DNA of 64,000 bases from SKVR01 sp964453995. GTDB lineage: Bacteria > Bacteroidota > Bacteroidia > Bacteroidales > UBA7960. The notes below the pieces were generated by a model. The model ran no database searches and was not told where the DNA came from. It saw only the letters and a list, made by a program, of their open reading frames with translations. Position 1 is the stretch's first letter. Each line of letters opens with the position of its first letter. A program made the position numbers and the translations under genes. Shown here one piece after another: positions 1-9,038 of this stretch. The DNA lies in contig CAYVQC010000011.1 of assembly GCA_964453995.1 (NCBI GenBank), forward strand, positions 1 to 64,000. Direction: 5' to 3'.

Positions 1-140
1 CTTTCAGCTTCCACCTTTCAGCTTTCAGCTTCCACCTTCCAGCTTCCAGCTTCCAACTTCTACCTTTCACCTTTCACTTTTCAGCTTTCAGCTTCCACCT
101 TCTACCTTCCACCTTTCACCTTCCAGCTTCCAGCTTCAAC
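1..140. repeat. In-phase tandem heptamer array (CTTYCAS-like)
   Basis: Twenty consecutive 7-base units, all in the same register, fill the first 140 bases. Units seen include CTTTCAG, CTTCCAC, CTTCCAG, CTTTCAC and CTTCTAC, so positions 1-3 are nearly fixed (CTT) and positions 4, 5 and 7 vary. The array probably continues left of the window. The region from 141 to the first gene is AT-rich and shows no gene. No function can be read from the sequence; degenerate heptamer arrays like this are intergenic minisatellites. Confidence 0.9.
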
Positions 141-303
141 TTTCCGGGTGGAAAGCCCCTTCCCTCCTAATTTTTATAAAACAAAACCCAATGGTAGAAA
201 CATTTCTTCAGAAAGCCGTATTTTTGAAAGTTAATTTCTGAAAAACAAAGTTTTAGAAAAACTTTCTCAGGAATTTGAATGTTTACAGATCAAACAACGG
301 ATT

Positions 304-1311
304 ATGTCGGCTACAAAACAAAAATCGGGACTTATAATATGTACGCTTATCCTGGTACTCCTTCCTCCTCTCGATCTGTTCTCCTTTGGCTTTGCAGCAC
401 ACCGTAAGATCAACCGGATGGCGGTATTTACCCTTCCACCTGAAATGATAGGATTCTTCAAGCATCATATTGAATATATTACCGAAAGAGCCATAGATCC
501 TGACCGAAGGGCACATGCTGTGGTGGGAGAAGCACCCAGGCACTACATCGATGTGGATCATTTTGGCGAAAATCCTTTTGAGGTCGTTCCACGCCGCTGG
601 AAAGATGCTGTGGAAAAATTCACAGAAGATACCCTGCAAAAATACGGAGTATTGCCATGGCATGTAAATGTGATGATGGGAAGGCTAACCCGTGCTTTTA
701 AAGAGCAGGATGTGGACCGCATATTATACAATGCCACGCACATTGGTCATTATGTAGCTGACCTTTGTACCCCGTTGCATGTAACCAAAGACTATAACGG
801 GCGCACACCGGCGCAAAGAGGAATACATGCCCTTTGGGAAAGCCGGCTGGTTGAATTGTATGCCGATAGCTACAACTATTTTGTAGGGCGTGCCCAATAC
901 ATTGAATCACCACTGGATCGTGCATGGGAACTGGTAGAGGAAAGTCACTGGAAAGTAGATACCATTTACATGGTTTTTGACAGCCTGAAGACAGCCATGC
1001 CCCCCGATGTAATCTATGCACATGAGATGCGCGGGCAAAGCAATGTACGAACCTATTCCAGGACCTTTGCCCTGGCTATGCAACAGGGAATGAATGACAT
1101 GGTAGAGCGGCAAATGCGACGGGCGGTAAAATCGGTGGGCGATTTCTGGTATACCGCCTGGGTAAATGCCGGGCAACCTGACCTCTATACACTTGAAAAC
1201 AGGGCTATCAGCAGGGCGCACCGCCGTCAACTGGAACGGGAAGAGCAGAAACTCAGCAGGATAGGTTCATATCAGGAAAGACCTGTTCTTACCCCTTCAG
1301 AAACGGATTGA
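304..1311 (+). CDS. Secreted zinc-dependent phospholipase C / S1-P1 nuclease-superfamily hydrolase
   Basis: A 335-residue protein with an N-terminal hydrophobic signal segment (about residues 9-27). The metal-ligand pattern matches the trinuclear-zinc all-helical fold of bacterial phospholipase C and S1/P1 nuclease: His33 just after the signal peptide, an H-Y-I-D-V-D-H block (80-86), then His149-x3-Asp153, His159, and His175-x3-Glu179. The 10-residue step from 149 to 159 and the H-x3-E that follows are spaced as in zinc phospholipase C. Expected to act in the periplasm or outside the cell on phosphodiester bonds; whether the substrate is lipid or nucleic acid cannot be told. It stands alone, with M49 peptidase downstream on the same strand after about 80 bases. 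Confidence 0.75.
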   Translation: MSATKQKSGLIICTLILVLLPPLDLFSFGFAAHRKINRMAVFTLPPEMIGFFKHHIEYITERAIDPDRRAHAVVGEAPRHYIDVDHFGENPFEVVPRRWKDAVEKFTEDTLQKYGVLPWHVNVMMGRLTRAFKEQDVDRILYNATHIGHYVADLCTPLHVTKDYNGRTPAQRGIHALWESRLVELYADSYNYFVGRAQYIESPLDRAWELVEESHWKVDTIYMVFDSLKTAMPPDVIYAHEMRGQSNVRTYSRTFALAMQQGMNDMVERQMRRAVKSVGDFWYTAWVNAGQPDLYTLENRAISRAHRRQLEREEQKLSRIGSYQERPVLTPSETD

Positions 1312-1391
1312 ATGACAGGGAAAATCTGGCTTTTTTCGCCGGAACAATAATTTCCGTTAAGATTATTGACAGCTACTATTGATTACAAAAA

Positions 1392-3560
1392 ATGATTTCT
1401 TCAGAAATTATATTTTCCGGAAAAAGCAAATACCTGCCGGCAGGTTTCATCCAGTGCTTCCAACTGGTAATTCATTGGCTGGCAGCAGGTATTAGCTCTG
1501 CCTGGGGGCATATTTCCGGCAGAAAAACATTTTTACTCCTATTTTTGACAGGCTTTACAAATTGTAAAACAGAAAATCATAATATCATGCAAGATTTTAA
1601 TTACCATGCCGAACAGTTTGCCGATATCCGGATTCTTCGTTATGAAATACCCGGATTTGAGGAACTTCCTCTAAGACAAAAAACCCTGATTTATTACCTG
1701 CATGAGGCAGGTCTTGCCGGACGGGATATTTACTGGGATCAGAATTACCGGTTTAACCTTATTATCAGGAAAACCCTGGAAGAGATCATCAATCATTACA
1801 GTGGCAACCGGGAAACAGAAGAATTCAACCAATTCATAACCTACGCCAAAAGGGTTTTCGTGGCCAACGGCATACATCACCACTATTCTACCCAAAAGTT
1901 TAGCCCCGGTTTTACACCGGAATATTTCACAGAGCTCATCAACCTTTCCCCCGGCGGAAATTTCCCCCTTCGCGGAAATGAAGATCTAAAAGATCTTTTG
2001 CAGGAGCTCACTCCGGTTATGTTTGATCCCGGGGTGGATGCCAGGAGAGTAAATCTGAATCCAAAAGAAGATATGGCATTGGAATCGGCCGGAAATTTCT
2101 ACCACAATGTTACCCAGCAGGAAGTTACAACGTTTTATCAACAAGTGAATGATCCCGAAAGCCCCGAACCGGTTTCAGTGGGGTTAAACTCGCAGCTGAC
2201 GCGCAATAATGGAGAAGTTATTGAGCGCGTATGGCATGCGGGTGGGATGTATGGAGTAGCTATAGAAAGGATCATATACTGGCTCGAAAAATCCATGTCG
2301 GTAGCAGAAAACGATCATCAGCGCCAAACTATAGCAAAGCTCATTGCCTTTTACGAAACAGGAGACCTGAAGCTTTGGGATGAATACAGCATTTTGTGGG
2401 TGCAGGATACGATTTCAGAAATTGACTTCACCAATGGTTTCATCGAGGTATATGGCGATCCATTTGGACTAAAGGGATCTTACCAGTCTATGGTATCTAT
2501 CCTGGATCATGAGTCGGCCAGGCGCACCAGGCTGATCTCTTCCAAAGCCCAGTGGTTTGAGGATCACATGCCCTTTCACGAAGATTTCAAAAAGCCTGAG
2601 GTAAAGGGTATCTCGGCAAAAGCCATTCATATTGCTGCTGTGGCGGGAGACAACAGCCCTACTCCACCCCTGGGGGTTAATCTGCCCAACTCTGACTGGA
2701 TCAGGCGGGAATATGGTTCCAAATCAGTTACCATTACCAATATTGCCCTCGCACACGATAGGGCCAACCAGGAAAGTGGCATCATCAACGAGTTTGCCTG
2801 CAGTCCTGAAGAGATCCGCCTGGCCCGGGAACATGGTTTTTTGGCCAACAACCTGCATACCGACCTGCACGAGATCATTGGCCACGGTTCTGGAAAATTG
2901 CGCCCGGGTATTAAGGATATGAGCATTACCCTGAAAAACTATGCTTCTGTAATTGAAGAAACCCGGGCCGACCTGGCAGCATTGTATTTTATGATGGATC
3001 CAAAACTGAAAGAATGGGGTATTGTTCCTTCAGCAGATGTGGCCAAAGCACAATACAATCATTATATTAAAAACGGGTTGATGCTGCAGCTCTATCGTAT
3101 CGATCCTGGTAGTAATATTGAACAAACCCATATGCGCAACAGGCAGCTCATAGCCTCCCTGGCAATGGAAATGGGAAAGGAAGACAATGTAATAGAAAAG
3201 GTTTCCCAAAATGGGAAAACATGCTTTATCATCAACGATCATGCAAAGCTGAGGGAGATTTTCGGCCGGATGCTTGGCGAAATTCAAAGAATTAAATCGG
3301 AAGGAGATTTTGATGCGGCCAAAAAACTTGTAGAAACTTACGGGGTGGAGGTAGACCAGGAATTACTGAAAGAGGTACACCGCAGGTACAGTGCTCTGGG
3401 AATTCCGCCTTACACGGCCTTCATCAACCCGGTTTTTATCCCTGTAGTGCGCAATGACCGCATTGTGGACATAAAAATTGAGTATCCTGAAAGTTTTCTG
3501 GATCAAGTGCTTCATTATGGTAAGCACTACAGCTTCCTGCCGGTAAATCATACCCCATGA
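1392..3560 (+). CDS. Peptidase family M49 (dipeptidyl-peptidase III-like)
   Basis: Zinc aminodipeptidase of the DPP III family. The hallmark six-residue M49 zinc motif H-E-I-I-G-H is at residues 493-498 and the third zinc-ligand motif E-E-T-R-A-D begins near residue 522, both in the usual order and spacing. The full reading frame gives 722 residues. The first 65 are not typical of the family: they carry a hydrophobic stretch ending in an L-T-G-F-T-N-C segment that could be a weak lipoprotein signal, but no ATG sits close before it. An internal ATG at 1587 would give a 657-residue protein starting M-Q-D-F-N-Y, close to the cytosolic family length. Family certain, start uncertain. Such proteins are sometimes mislabelled as dihydrofolate reductase. 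Confidence 0.88.
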   Translation: MISSEIIFSGKSKYLPAGFIQCFQLVIHWLAAGISSAWGHISGRKTFLLLFLTGFTNCKTENHNIMQDFNYHAEQFADIRILRYEIPGFEELPLRQKTLIYYLHEAGLAGRDIYWDQNYRFNLIIRKTLEEIINHYSGNRETEEFNQFITYAKRVFVANGIHHHYSTQKFSPGFTPEYFTELINLSPGGNFPLRGNEDLKDLLQELTPVMFDPGVDARRVNLNPKEDMALESAGNFYHNVTQQEVTTFYQQVNDPESPEPVSVGLNSQLTRNNGEVIERVWHAGGMYGVAIERIIYWLEKSMSVAENDHQRQTIAKLIAFYETGDLKLWDEYSILWVQDTISEIDFTNGFIEVYGDPFGLKGSYQSMVSILDHESARRTRLISSKAQWFEDHMPFHEDFKKPEVKGISAKAIHIAAVAGDNSPTPPLGVNLPNSDWIRREYGSKSVTITNIALAHDRANQESGIINEFACSPEEIRLAREHGFLANNLHTDLHEIIGHGSGKLRPGIKDMSITLKNYASVIEETRADLAALYFMMDPKLKEWGIVPSADVAKAQYNHYIKNGLMLQLYRIDPGSNIEQTHMRNRQLIASLAMEMGKEDNVIEKVSQNGKTCFIINDHAKLREIFGRMLGEIQRIKSEGDFDAAKKLVETYGVEVDQELLKEVHRRYSALGIPPYTAFINPVFIPVVRNDRIVDIKIEYPESFLDQVLHYGKHYSFLPVNHTP

Positions 3561-3612
3561 CAAAATTAACCCGCAGGTACACATGATATAGCACGGCAGG
3601 AAACAATAGATG

Positions 3613-4041
3613 TTATCGCAGGCGCTCGTAATTAAGTGCAAACAGGAAAATAAGAAAGAAAATCATGATGATATTGGGGATCAATATCCACCAACCAGGG
3701 CCCATCAGAACGATGGGAAGTAAAATGGTAAGGAACAAAGGAATAGAAAAAAGCCACACACCCAACCGTTTCATTTTCCAGATTTGCACGATCCCAACAA
3801 AAGCAACAATGGCCAAAACGAGCATTACAACTGACCATCTGAGTCCCAACAGGTGATTCATACCATCGGTAAACAAACTAAACATTCCTGTAGGTCTAAA
3901 CCATCCCAGTTCCGGCGACATGATAGTACCCATCAACCCCATTATTATCGATATGCCCACATGAATAAAGGCGATCACACACAAAACGGTAAGGAAAACA
4001 GGACGTTTTTTTTCCTCGGGCATCGTAATTTCTTGATTCAT
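3613..4041 (-). CDS. Small four-helix membrane protein, function unknown
   Basis: A 142-residue protein with a short charged N-terminus (E-E-K-K-R-P) and four clear hydrophobic segments at roughly residues 14-37, 62-81, 91-111 and 115-136. I do not recognise a family beyond generic small integral membrane proteins of Bacteroidota. It is convergent with the M49 peptidase gene (52-base gap) and tandem with the hutH gene upstream on the minus strand. The consistent transmembrane pattern makes this the real frame over the overlapping shadows. Confidence 0.65.
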   Translation of the reverse strand: MNQEITMPEEKKRPVFLTVLCVIAFIHVGISIIMGLMGTIMSPELGWFRPTGMFSLFTDGMNHLLGLRWSVVMLVLAIVAFVGIVQIWKMKRLGVWLFSIPLFLTILLPIVLMGPGWWILIPNIIMIFFLIFLFALNYERLR

Positions 4042-4183
4042 GGCTGTATACAGTTAGGCGATAATTAATTCATATGATTTCGAAAAATACCACAAAATAA
4101 TGTAAAAACAAAATTAATTTATATAACACAAAGCTGTAACCCCCTTACTGGTCTCATGGTTTCCTGCCAGAATACAGCGTGGT

Positions 4184-5686
4184 TCAAAGCAAATAATCCC
4201 CTACCTCGGCTGTCTTAAGAAATCTCAGAACAGCATCAATCTCTTTGTACATAATGGTATCATCGTTTACAAACTTAACAGTTTGTCGCAAATCAGCCAC
4301 CAGTTTTTCAAGGGATGTCGAAGATTGCTCCGGACGGCGAAACTCCAGCGCCTGAGCGGCATTGAACAACTCAATGGCCAGCAGCTTCTCCAGGTTCATG
4401 AGCACTTTCAACGCTTTCACCGCACCATTGGCACCCATGCTTACATGGTCTTCCTGCCCCTGCGAAGACTCTATGGAGTCGATCGATGACGGTGTGCAAT
4501 ACTGTTTGTTCTGACTTACAATGGAGGCAGCAGTATACTGTGGAATCATAAAGCCGGAATTCAACCCGGGGTTGGCCACCAAAAAAGATGGCAGTTTTCT
4601 TGCCCCGGAAATTAGCCTGTACACGCGCCGTTCGGAAATATTCCCCAGCTCGGCCAGGGCAATGGCCAAAAAATCGAGGGCAAGGGCAAGAGGCTGCCCG
4701 TGAAAATTACCGGCAGAGATAATCAGGTCCTCTTCAGGAAAGATGGTAGGATTATCGGTAACGGCATTGATCTCATTTTCAAAAACTCCTGCCACATAAC
4801 GGATGGCATCCTTACTTGCACCATGCACCTGGGGCATACAACGGAATGAGTAAGGATCCTGAACATGTACTTTAGGCCGGCTGATCAGCTCACTTCCTTC
4901 CAGGATGCTACGGATGCGTGCTGCCGTTTCAAGCTGGCCTTTGTGATGGCGGATACGGTGTACCGGCTCCAGGAAAGGCTCAATGCGTCCGTCAAAAGCA
5001 TCAAGCGAAAGAGCACCTATCAGATCGCTCCATTTTTCCAGCTCAAAAGCCCGCAAAAGGATATACACACCGTAAGCTCCCATAAATTGTGTACCATTGA
5101 GCAATGCAAGACCTTCCTTGGAAGCAAGTTCAATGGGTTCCCATTCCAACTGACGGTACACCTCAGAGGTGGGAACAATTTTATCTTTATAAACCACCTC
5201 TCCCAACCCCAGCAAAGGCAGACTCAGATGTGCCAGTGGAGAAAGATCTCCTGAGGCACCCAACGATCCCTGACTGTAAACCACCGGCAGGATATCGTGA
5301 TTGAAAAAATCGATGAGTCGTTGCAGTGTTGAAAGCTGTATACCGGATTTTCCGTAAGAAAGCGATTGGATTTTCAGCAGCAGCATGATCTTTACGATCT
5401 CATCGGGCACCCTCTCTCCCATACCACAGGCATGCGACATCACCAGGTTTTTTTGCAGCTGGCCCAGGTCGGTTGCTGAAATACTGTGGTTGCACAACGA
5501 TCCGAAACCTGTGGTTACTCCATAAACAGGGGTACTTTGGCTAGCAATCTTGCTGTCGAGGTAATCGCGGCAATTTTTCACCAGGGTGGTACACTCCTGC
5601 GACAGCTCCAGGGAAGAATGACCCGATAGTATTGATTTTATTGTATCATACGAAAGATGATCGGTGGTGATTTGATAAACAGACAT
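4184..5686 (-). CDS. hutH: Histidine ammonia-lyase
   Basis: A 500-residue lyase of the MIO family that deaminates L-histidine to urocanate, the first step of histidine degradation. The Ala-Ser-Gly triad that cyclises to the MIO cofactor is at residues 144-146 inside G-S-L-G-A-S-G-D-L-S-P. The catalytic Tyr loop (Y-G-V-T-T-G-F-G, from residue 55) is intact, and the substrate-selectivity site reads S-H (84-85), as in histidine rather than tyrosine or phenylalanine lyases. Length is normal. No hutU, hutI or hutG/F is in the window. It lies 27 bases downstream of hisS on the same strand, so the two are probably co-transcribed. Confidence 0.93.
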   Translation of the reverse strand: MSVYQITTDHLSYDTIKSILSGHSSLELSQECTTLVKNCRDYLDSKIASQSTPVYGVTTGFGSLCNHSISATDLGQLQKNLVMSHACGMGERVPDEIVKIMLLLKIQSLSYGKSGIQLSTLQRLIDFFNHDILPVVYSQGSLGASGDLSPLAHLSLPLLGLGEVVYKDKIVPTSEVYRQLEWEPIELASKEGLALLNGTQFMGAYGVYILLRAFELEKWSDLIGALSLDAFDGRIEPFLEPVHRIRHHKGQLETAARIRSILEGSELISRPKVHVQDPYSFRCMPQVHGASKDAIRYVAGVFENEINAVTDNPTIFPEEDLIISAGNFHGQPLALALDFLAIALAELGNISERRVYRLISGARKLPSFLVANPGLNSGFMIPQYTAASIVSQNKQYCTPSSIDSIESSQGQEDHVSMGANGAVKALKVLMNLEKLLAIELFNAAQALEFRRPEQSSTSLEKLVADLRQTVKFVNDDTIMYKEIDAVLRFLKTAEVGDYLL

Positions 5687-5713
5687 GGGGGTGTGAATAA
5701 TTAGTGTGTGGAT

Positions 5714-7084
5714 TTAATGGGATTGTAAGGTTTGGATGATATCCTCTACCGGCATTTCTTTCTGCTCTCCGGTTTTCATATTTTTTAGTGACAGCATTCC
5801 GGTTTCCATCTCATTTTTGCCAATGACCAGCACAAATGGGATATTGTTTTTGTCAGCATACTGCATTTGCTTTTTCATTTTGGCAGTATCAGGATAGAGT
5901 TCGCAACTGATATCATTTTGTCTGAGCTGGCCCAAAACTTTTTGAGCATACTTTTGCTCTTCTTCACCAAAATTTACCAGCAGCACTTTACTAAAGGTAT
6001 GCACATCATCGGGGAAAAGCCCCAGTTCGAGCATCACATCATAAATGCGGTCGGCACCAAAAGAAATGCCTACGCCCGACATACCCTGCAAGCCAAAAAT
6101 ACCCGTAAGATCATCATAACGACCTCCGCCGCAAATGCTGCCCATGGCTACATCGTTGGCCTTTACTTCTATAATGGCGCCAGTATAATAATTTAGGCCA
6201 CGGGCAAGAGTAAGGTCGAGTTCTACCTTGCAGTGGGTAGGCGCATTGCTGAGCCAGCCAAAGATCTCCTCCATTTCTTCAATCCCTTTTACGCCCGAAG
6301 TCGAATTCTGCAAAACCCGTTTCAACTCATCCAGCTTTTGTTGTTCAGTCCCTTCCAGTAATATTACAGGTTGCAAAGCATCAATGGCTTCCTTGTTGAG
6401 TCCCCGCTCCTTTAACTCTTCGTTTACCTTATCCAGTCCTATCTTATCCAGCTTGTCAATGGCAACGGTAATATCAACGATCTTATCCGCATGTCCTATA
6501 TAATCAGCTATACCGGCCAGTATTTTCCGGTTATTGATTTTTATGGTAATGCCTACACCCAATTTTTTGAACACCTTGTCAATGATATCGATGAGTTCAT
6601 ATTCATTGAATAGCGAATCACTACCAATAACATCGGCATCGCACTGGAAAAACTCGCGGTAGCGTCCTTTCTGCGGGCGATCGGCACGCCATACCGGCTG
6701 TATCTGGTAGCGTTTAAAGGGGAAGGTGATCTCATTTTGGTGCTGTACTACATAGCGGGCAAAGGGAACCGTGAGATCGTAGCGGAGGGCTTTCTCGCAA
6801 ATCTGGGCACTTATCTTCTGAGAATCTTTTGCTGCCAAAGCATCCTTGTCAGCTTTTCCAAGGAAATCTCCCGAATTGAGGATACGAAATATCAACCGGT
6901 CGCCTTCCTCTCCGTATTTGCCCATAAGGGTGGAGAGGTTCTCCATAGCGGGCGTTTCTATAGGCTTGTATCCATGCAGCTGATAAACACTGCGAATGAT
7001 GTCAAAAATGTAATTTCTGCGGGCAATGATTTCGGGCGAAAAATCGCGGGTTCCTTTAGGTATAGAGGGTTTTTCCTTGGCCAT
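5714..7084 (-). CDS. hisS: Histidyl-tRNA synthetase
   Basis: Class II aminoacyl-tRNA synthetase of 456 residues that charges tRNA-His. Visible signatures are the N-terminal P-K-G-T-R-D-F motif, motif 2 (G-R-Y-R-E-F-F-Q-C-D-A-D), the histidine-binding L-A-R-G-L-N-Y-Y-T-G block, motif 3 around G-G-G-R-Y-D-D-L, and the C-terminal anticodon-binding domain from about residue 360. Length and domain order are typical of the longer Bacteroidota form. It precedes hutH by 27 bases; a minus-strand TAATTTTG -7 box lies about 30 bases upstream. Confidence 0.97.
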   Translation of the reverse strand: MAKEKPSIPKGTRDFSPEIIARRNYIFDIIRSVYQLHGYKPIETPAMENLSTLMGKYGEEGDRLIFRILNSGDFLGKADKDALAAKDSQKISAQICEKALRYDLTVPFARYVVQHQNEITFPFKRYQIQPVWRADRPQKGRYREFFQCDADVIGSDSLFNEYELIDIIDKVFKKLGVGITIKINNRKILAGIADYIGHADKIVDITVAIDKLDKIGLDKVNEELKERGLNKEAIDALQPVILLEGTEQQKLDELKRVLQNSTSGVKGIEEMEEIFGWLSNAPTHCKVELDLTLARGLNYYTGAIIEVKANDVAMGSICGGGRYDDLTGIFGLQGMSGVGISFGADRIYDVMLELGLFPDDVHTFSKVLLVNFGEEEQKYAQKVLGQLRQNDISCELYPDTAKMKKQMQYADKNNIPFVLVIGKNEMETGMLSLKNMKTGEQKEMPVEDIIQTLQSH

Positions 7085-7114
7085 AAATAGGTTTGATTTC
7101 TGTTTTTAAAGCCA

Positions 7115-7122
7115 CAAAATTA
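7115..7122 (-). promoter_or_regulatory. Bacteroidota -7 box for hisS-hutH
   Basis: On the minus strand the sequence reads TAATTTTG, a full match to the Bacteroidota -7 consensus TAnnTTTG, 30 bases before the hisS ATG. No clear -33 TTTG at the ideal distance. Confidence 0.5.
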
Positions 7123-7225
7123 CACCCTTTTTACAAAACCCACAGCCCTTTTTATTTACACCTGAACTTCAATTCGTTAGCTTCATTGTCCAGATTATAA
7201 AATTCCATATTACGACAAATAAAAT

Positions 7226-7345
7226 GGCTGCCTCATGAGCCGGTATTCACCTGGTCGCTGAGCTTGACGAAGCGTATACGGCGGTGCTTTATTGCACTAA
7301 GCTTGGTGAACTGCTCAACGACCAGGAAACAATGTTGAGACAGCC
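7226..7345. repeat. Long imperfect inverted repeat with GGCTGTCTCAA-type ends
   Basis: The ends GGCTGCCTCA (7226-7235) and TTGAGACAGCC (7335-7345) form an imperfect inverted repeat that encloses a second perfect one, CCTGGTCG / CGACCAGG (7250-7257 and 7319-7326). The element lies just past the 3' end of trxB (minus strand) and on that strand is followed by TTTTATTTG, so it may act as an extended terminator. Related ends occur at 23205-23278 and 56175-56317. Confidence 0.55.
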
Positions 7346-7379
7346 TCCTGGTGAAAAGAAAAATGATTAATGATGCTTG

Positions 7380-8339
7380 TCAGGCAGGGCTGAGCACCTC
7401 TTGCCTGAGGTTCTTTTTTACCCCGGCCACATACTCTGCCGCCCCCAAAGCGGCAATTGTACCATCGGCTACGGCGGTAGTGATCTGGCGGTATCGCTTT
7501 ACAATACTGTCACCAGCGGCATAGACACCCTTTATATTAGTTTGCATGGCAGGAGAAACGATGATCTCACCAGCGTCATTCATATTGACCAACCCTCTGA
7601 AAGCCTCCGTATTGGGCAGATACCCAATGAAAATAAATGCACCTTGTACGGGATAATCATACATTTTACCGGTGATCAGGTCTTTTATGGTTACTGCTTC
7701 CAGCTTCTGATCGCCCTTAAATGCTGTTAAAACCGACTCCATGACAAACTCAATCCGCGGATTGTTTCGGGCTTCTTCTATGGCGTGCTCAAAGGCCTGG
7801 AAATGACCAAACTGGTGCACAATGGTAACCCTGGTAGCATATTTGGTAAGCGCCACGGCTTCTTCAAGGGCTGAATTGCCCCCACCCACCACTACAATTT
7901 CCTTATTGGTAAAAAACTCACCATCACAGGTAGCGCAGTAGGAAATGCCTGTGCCTTTAAATTGATCCTCTCCGGGAATATTCAAAGACCGGGGTCTGCC
8001 ACCAGGAGCCAGGATTACGCTATAGGCATAAAACTCTCTGCCATCGGCAAGCTTTACACTTTTTACAGGTTCATTAAAACGGTATTCTGCAATTTTTATG
8101 TTGGATTTTATTTTGCATCCAAATTCTTTGGCCTGTTTTTTCATTACCGATGCAATATGATACCCGGTGGTTTTTTCCACACCAGGATAGTTGGCCACTT
8201 CGTTGGTTAGCACCATCTGCCCTCCTACAGCGCCCTCATTAAGAATCAGGGTAGACAATTTGCCCCTGGAGGTATAAATACCGGCTGTAAGACCGGCAGC
8301 ACCGGCACCTATTATCATAACATCAAAAATTTCGTCCAT
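7380..8339 (-). CDS. trxB: Thioredoxin-disulfide reductase
   Basis: FAD flavoprotein of 319 residues that transfers electrons from NADPH to thioredoxin. It has the FAD-binding G-A-G-A-A-G near residue 11, the redox-active C-A-T-C at residues 135-138 (followed by D-G), the NADPH-binding G-G-G-N-S-A block, and the C-terminal FAD motif A-A-G-D. Length is normal for low-molecular-weight TrxR. It lies 127 bases downstream of a thioredoxin-like gene on the same strand, which is the obvious partner candidate although that protein lacks a normal C-G-P-C. Confidence 0.95.
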   Translation of the reverse strand: MDEIFDVMIIGAGAAGLTAGIYTSRGKLSTLILNEGAVGGQMVLTNEVANYPGVEKTTGYHIASVMKKQAKEFGCKIKSNIKIAEYRFNEPVKSVKLADGREFYAYSVILAPGGRPRSLNIPGEDQFKGTGISYCATCDGEFFTNKEIVVVGGGNSALEEAVALTKYATRVTIVHQFGHFQAFEHAIEEARNNPRIEFVMESVLTAFKGDQKLEAVTIKDLITGKMYDYPVQGAFIFIGYLPNTEAFRGLVNMNDAGEIIVSPAMQTNIKGVYAAGDSIVKRYRQITTAVADGTIAALGAAEYVAGVKKNLRQEVLSPA

Positions 8340-8466
8340 TGGGGTTGTTTTTTTTACAGTGAGAAAAGAAGGGGGAAAGGTTGAGAAATACTACAGGGAC
8401 AGATCAATGGGAGATTAACGTTTGGTAATGATCAACCCTTCCCCCGGAGTTATAATGAGGTTTTGG

Positions 8467-8817
8467 TTATTTGCCAAACTTATCATCCAGGATGGTTTCT
8501 ATCTGCTCCATGGATTGAATGCTGCTTGTGGCATGCACAGTTTCACCGTTCTTGTAGTACATGGTGAAAGGCAGGCCCATAAAACCTCTGCAAGCCGGAT
8601 CTGCTTTGATAATATCAGACTCAGGGCTGTCAAAAGCCATCGAGAAGAATTTTATATTGGGTCGCTCTTCTTCCAGTTCTTCCATGGCTTCATATACCGG
8701 AATGCACATGGGGCCCATTCGGCCACAACAAACCATTACGTTTTCGTATTCACTGATAATTTTTTTTAATTCTGCTGCAGTTTCAATTTCCTGCAGCCCT
8801 GTTTGTAACATTGCCAT
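8467..8817 (-). CDS. Thioredoxin-fold protein with displaced active-site cysteines
   Basis: A 116-residue protein with thioredoxin topology: a strand before the active site, cis-Pro loop G-L-P-F-T (81-85), and a strand ending Y-K-N-G-E. The active-site region reads C30-C-G-R-M-G-P-M-C38, so both cysteines of the usual W-C-G-P-C are replaced: G-P is flanked by Met on both sides, and cysteines sit at 30, 31 and 38, with a fourth at 76. The gene is directly upstream of trxB on the same strand and divergent from a Crp/Fnr regulator. A redox role is inferred from fold and context; classical disulfide exchange through C-x-x-C is not possible, so a C30/C31-C38 or C-C76 pair would have to be used. 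Confidence 0.75.
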   Translation of the reverse strand: MAMLQTGLQEIETAAELKKIISEYENVMVCCGRMGPMCIPVYEAMEELEEERPNIKFFSMAFDSPESDIIKADPACRGFMGLPFTMYYKNGETVHATSSIQSMEQIETILDDKFGK

Positions 8818-8906
8818 AATTATTGAATTTACTGTTGATTAATGATTTTATTTTAAGATTCAATACTTTTAAAAACCGAAGTTTATGCTTTGCCGGGAAG
8901 GCGATA

Positions 8907-8914
8907 CAAAAGTA
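8907..8914 (-). promoter_or_regulatory. Candidate -7 box for the thioredoxin-like/trxB pair
   Basis: The minus strand reads TACTTTTG, matching TAnnTTTG, 90 bases upstream of the thioredoxin-like ATG, with a minus-strand TTTG 13 bases further up (short spacing). It lies in the divergent region shared with the Crp/Fnr gene. Confidence 0.35.
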
Positions 8915-9038
8915 CAGTAAACCCGTCCAAAGGCATGCCTCAGAGGCATTGCAATATCACAACCCTCAGATTGAAGTTTTACAACTTTTTTTTTACAAAA
9001 TTGTAATACCTTCGCCTCAAAAGGAAAACCCTCAGCAA

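Noticed and set aside
1438..1449. CCTGCCGGCAGG palindrome inside the M49 gene 5' part
   Set aside because: Single short palindrome; no partner or known site, and lies in the uncertain N-terminal region.
8823..9038. N-terminal extension of the Crp/Fnr frame
   Set aside because: The residues are low complexity and not family-like; the ATG at 9039 gives normal length and follows AAGGAAAA.
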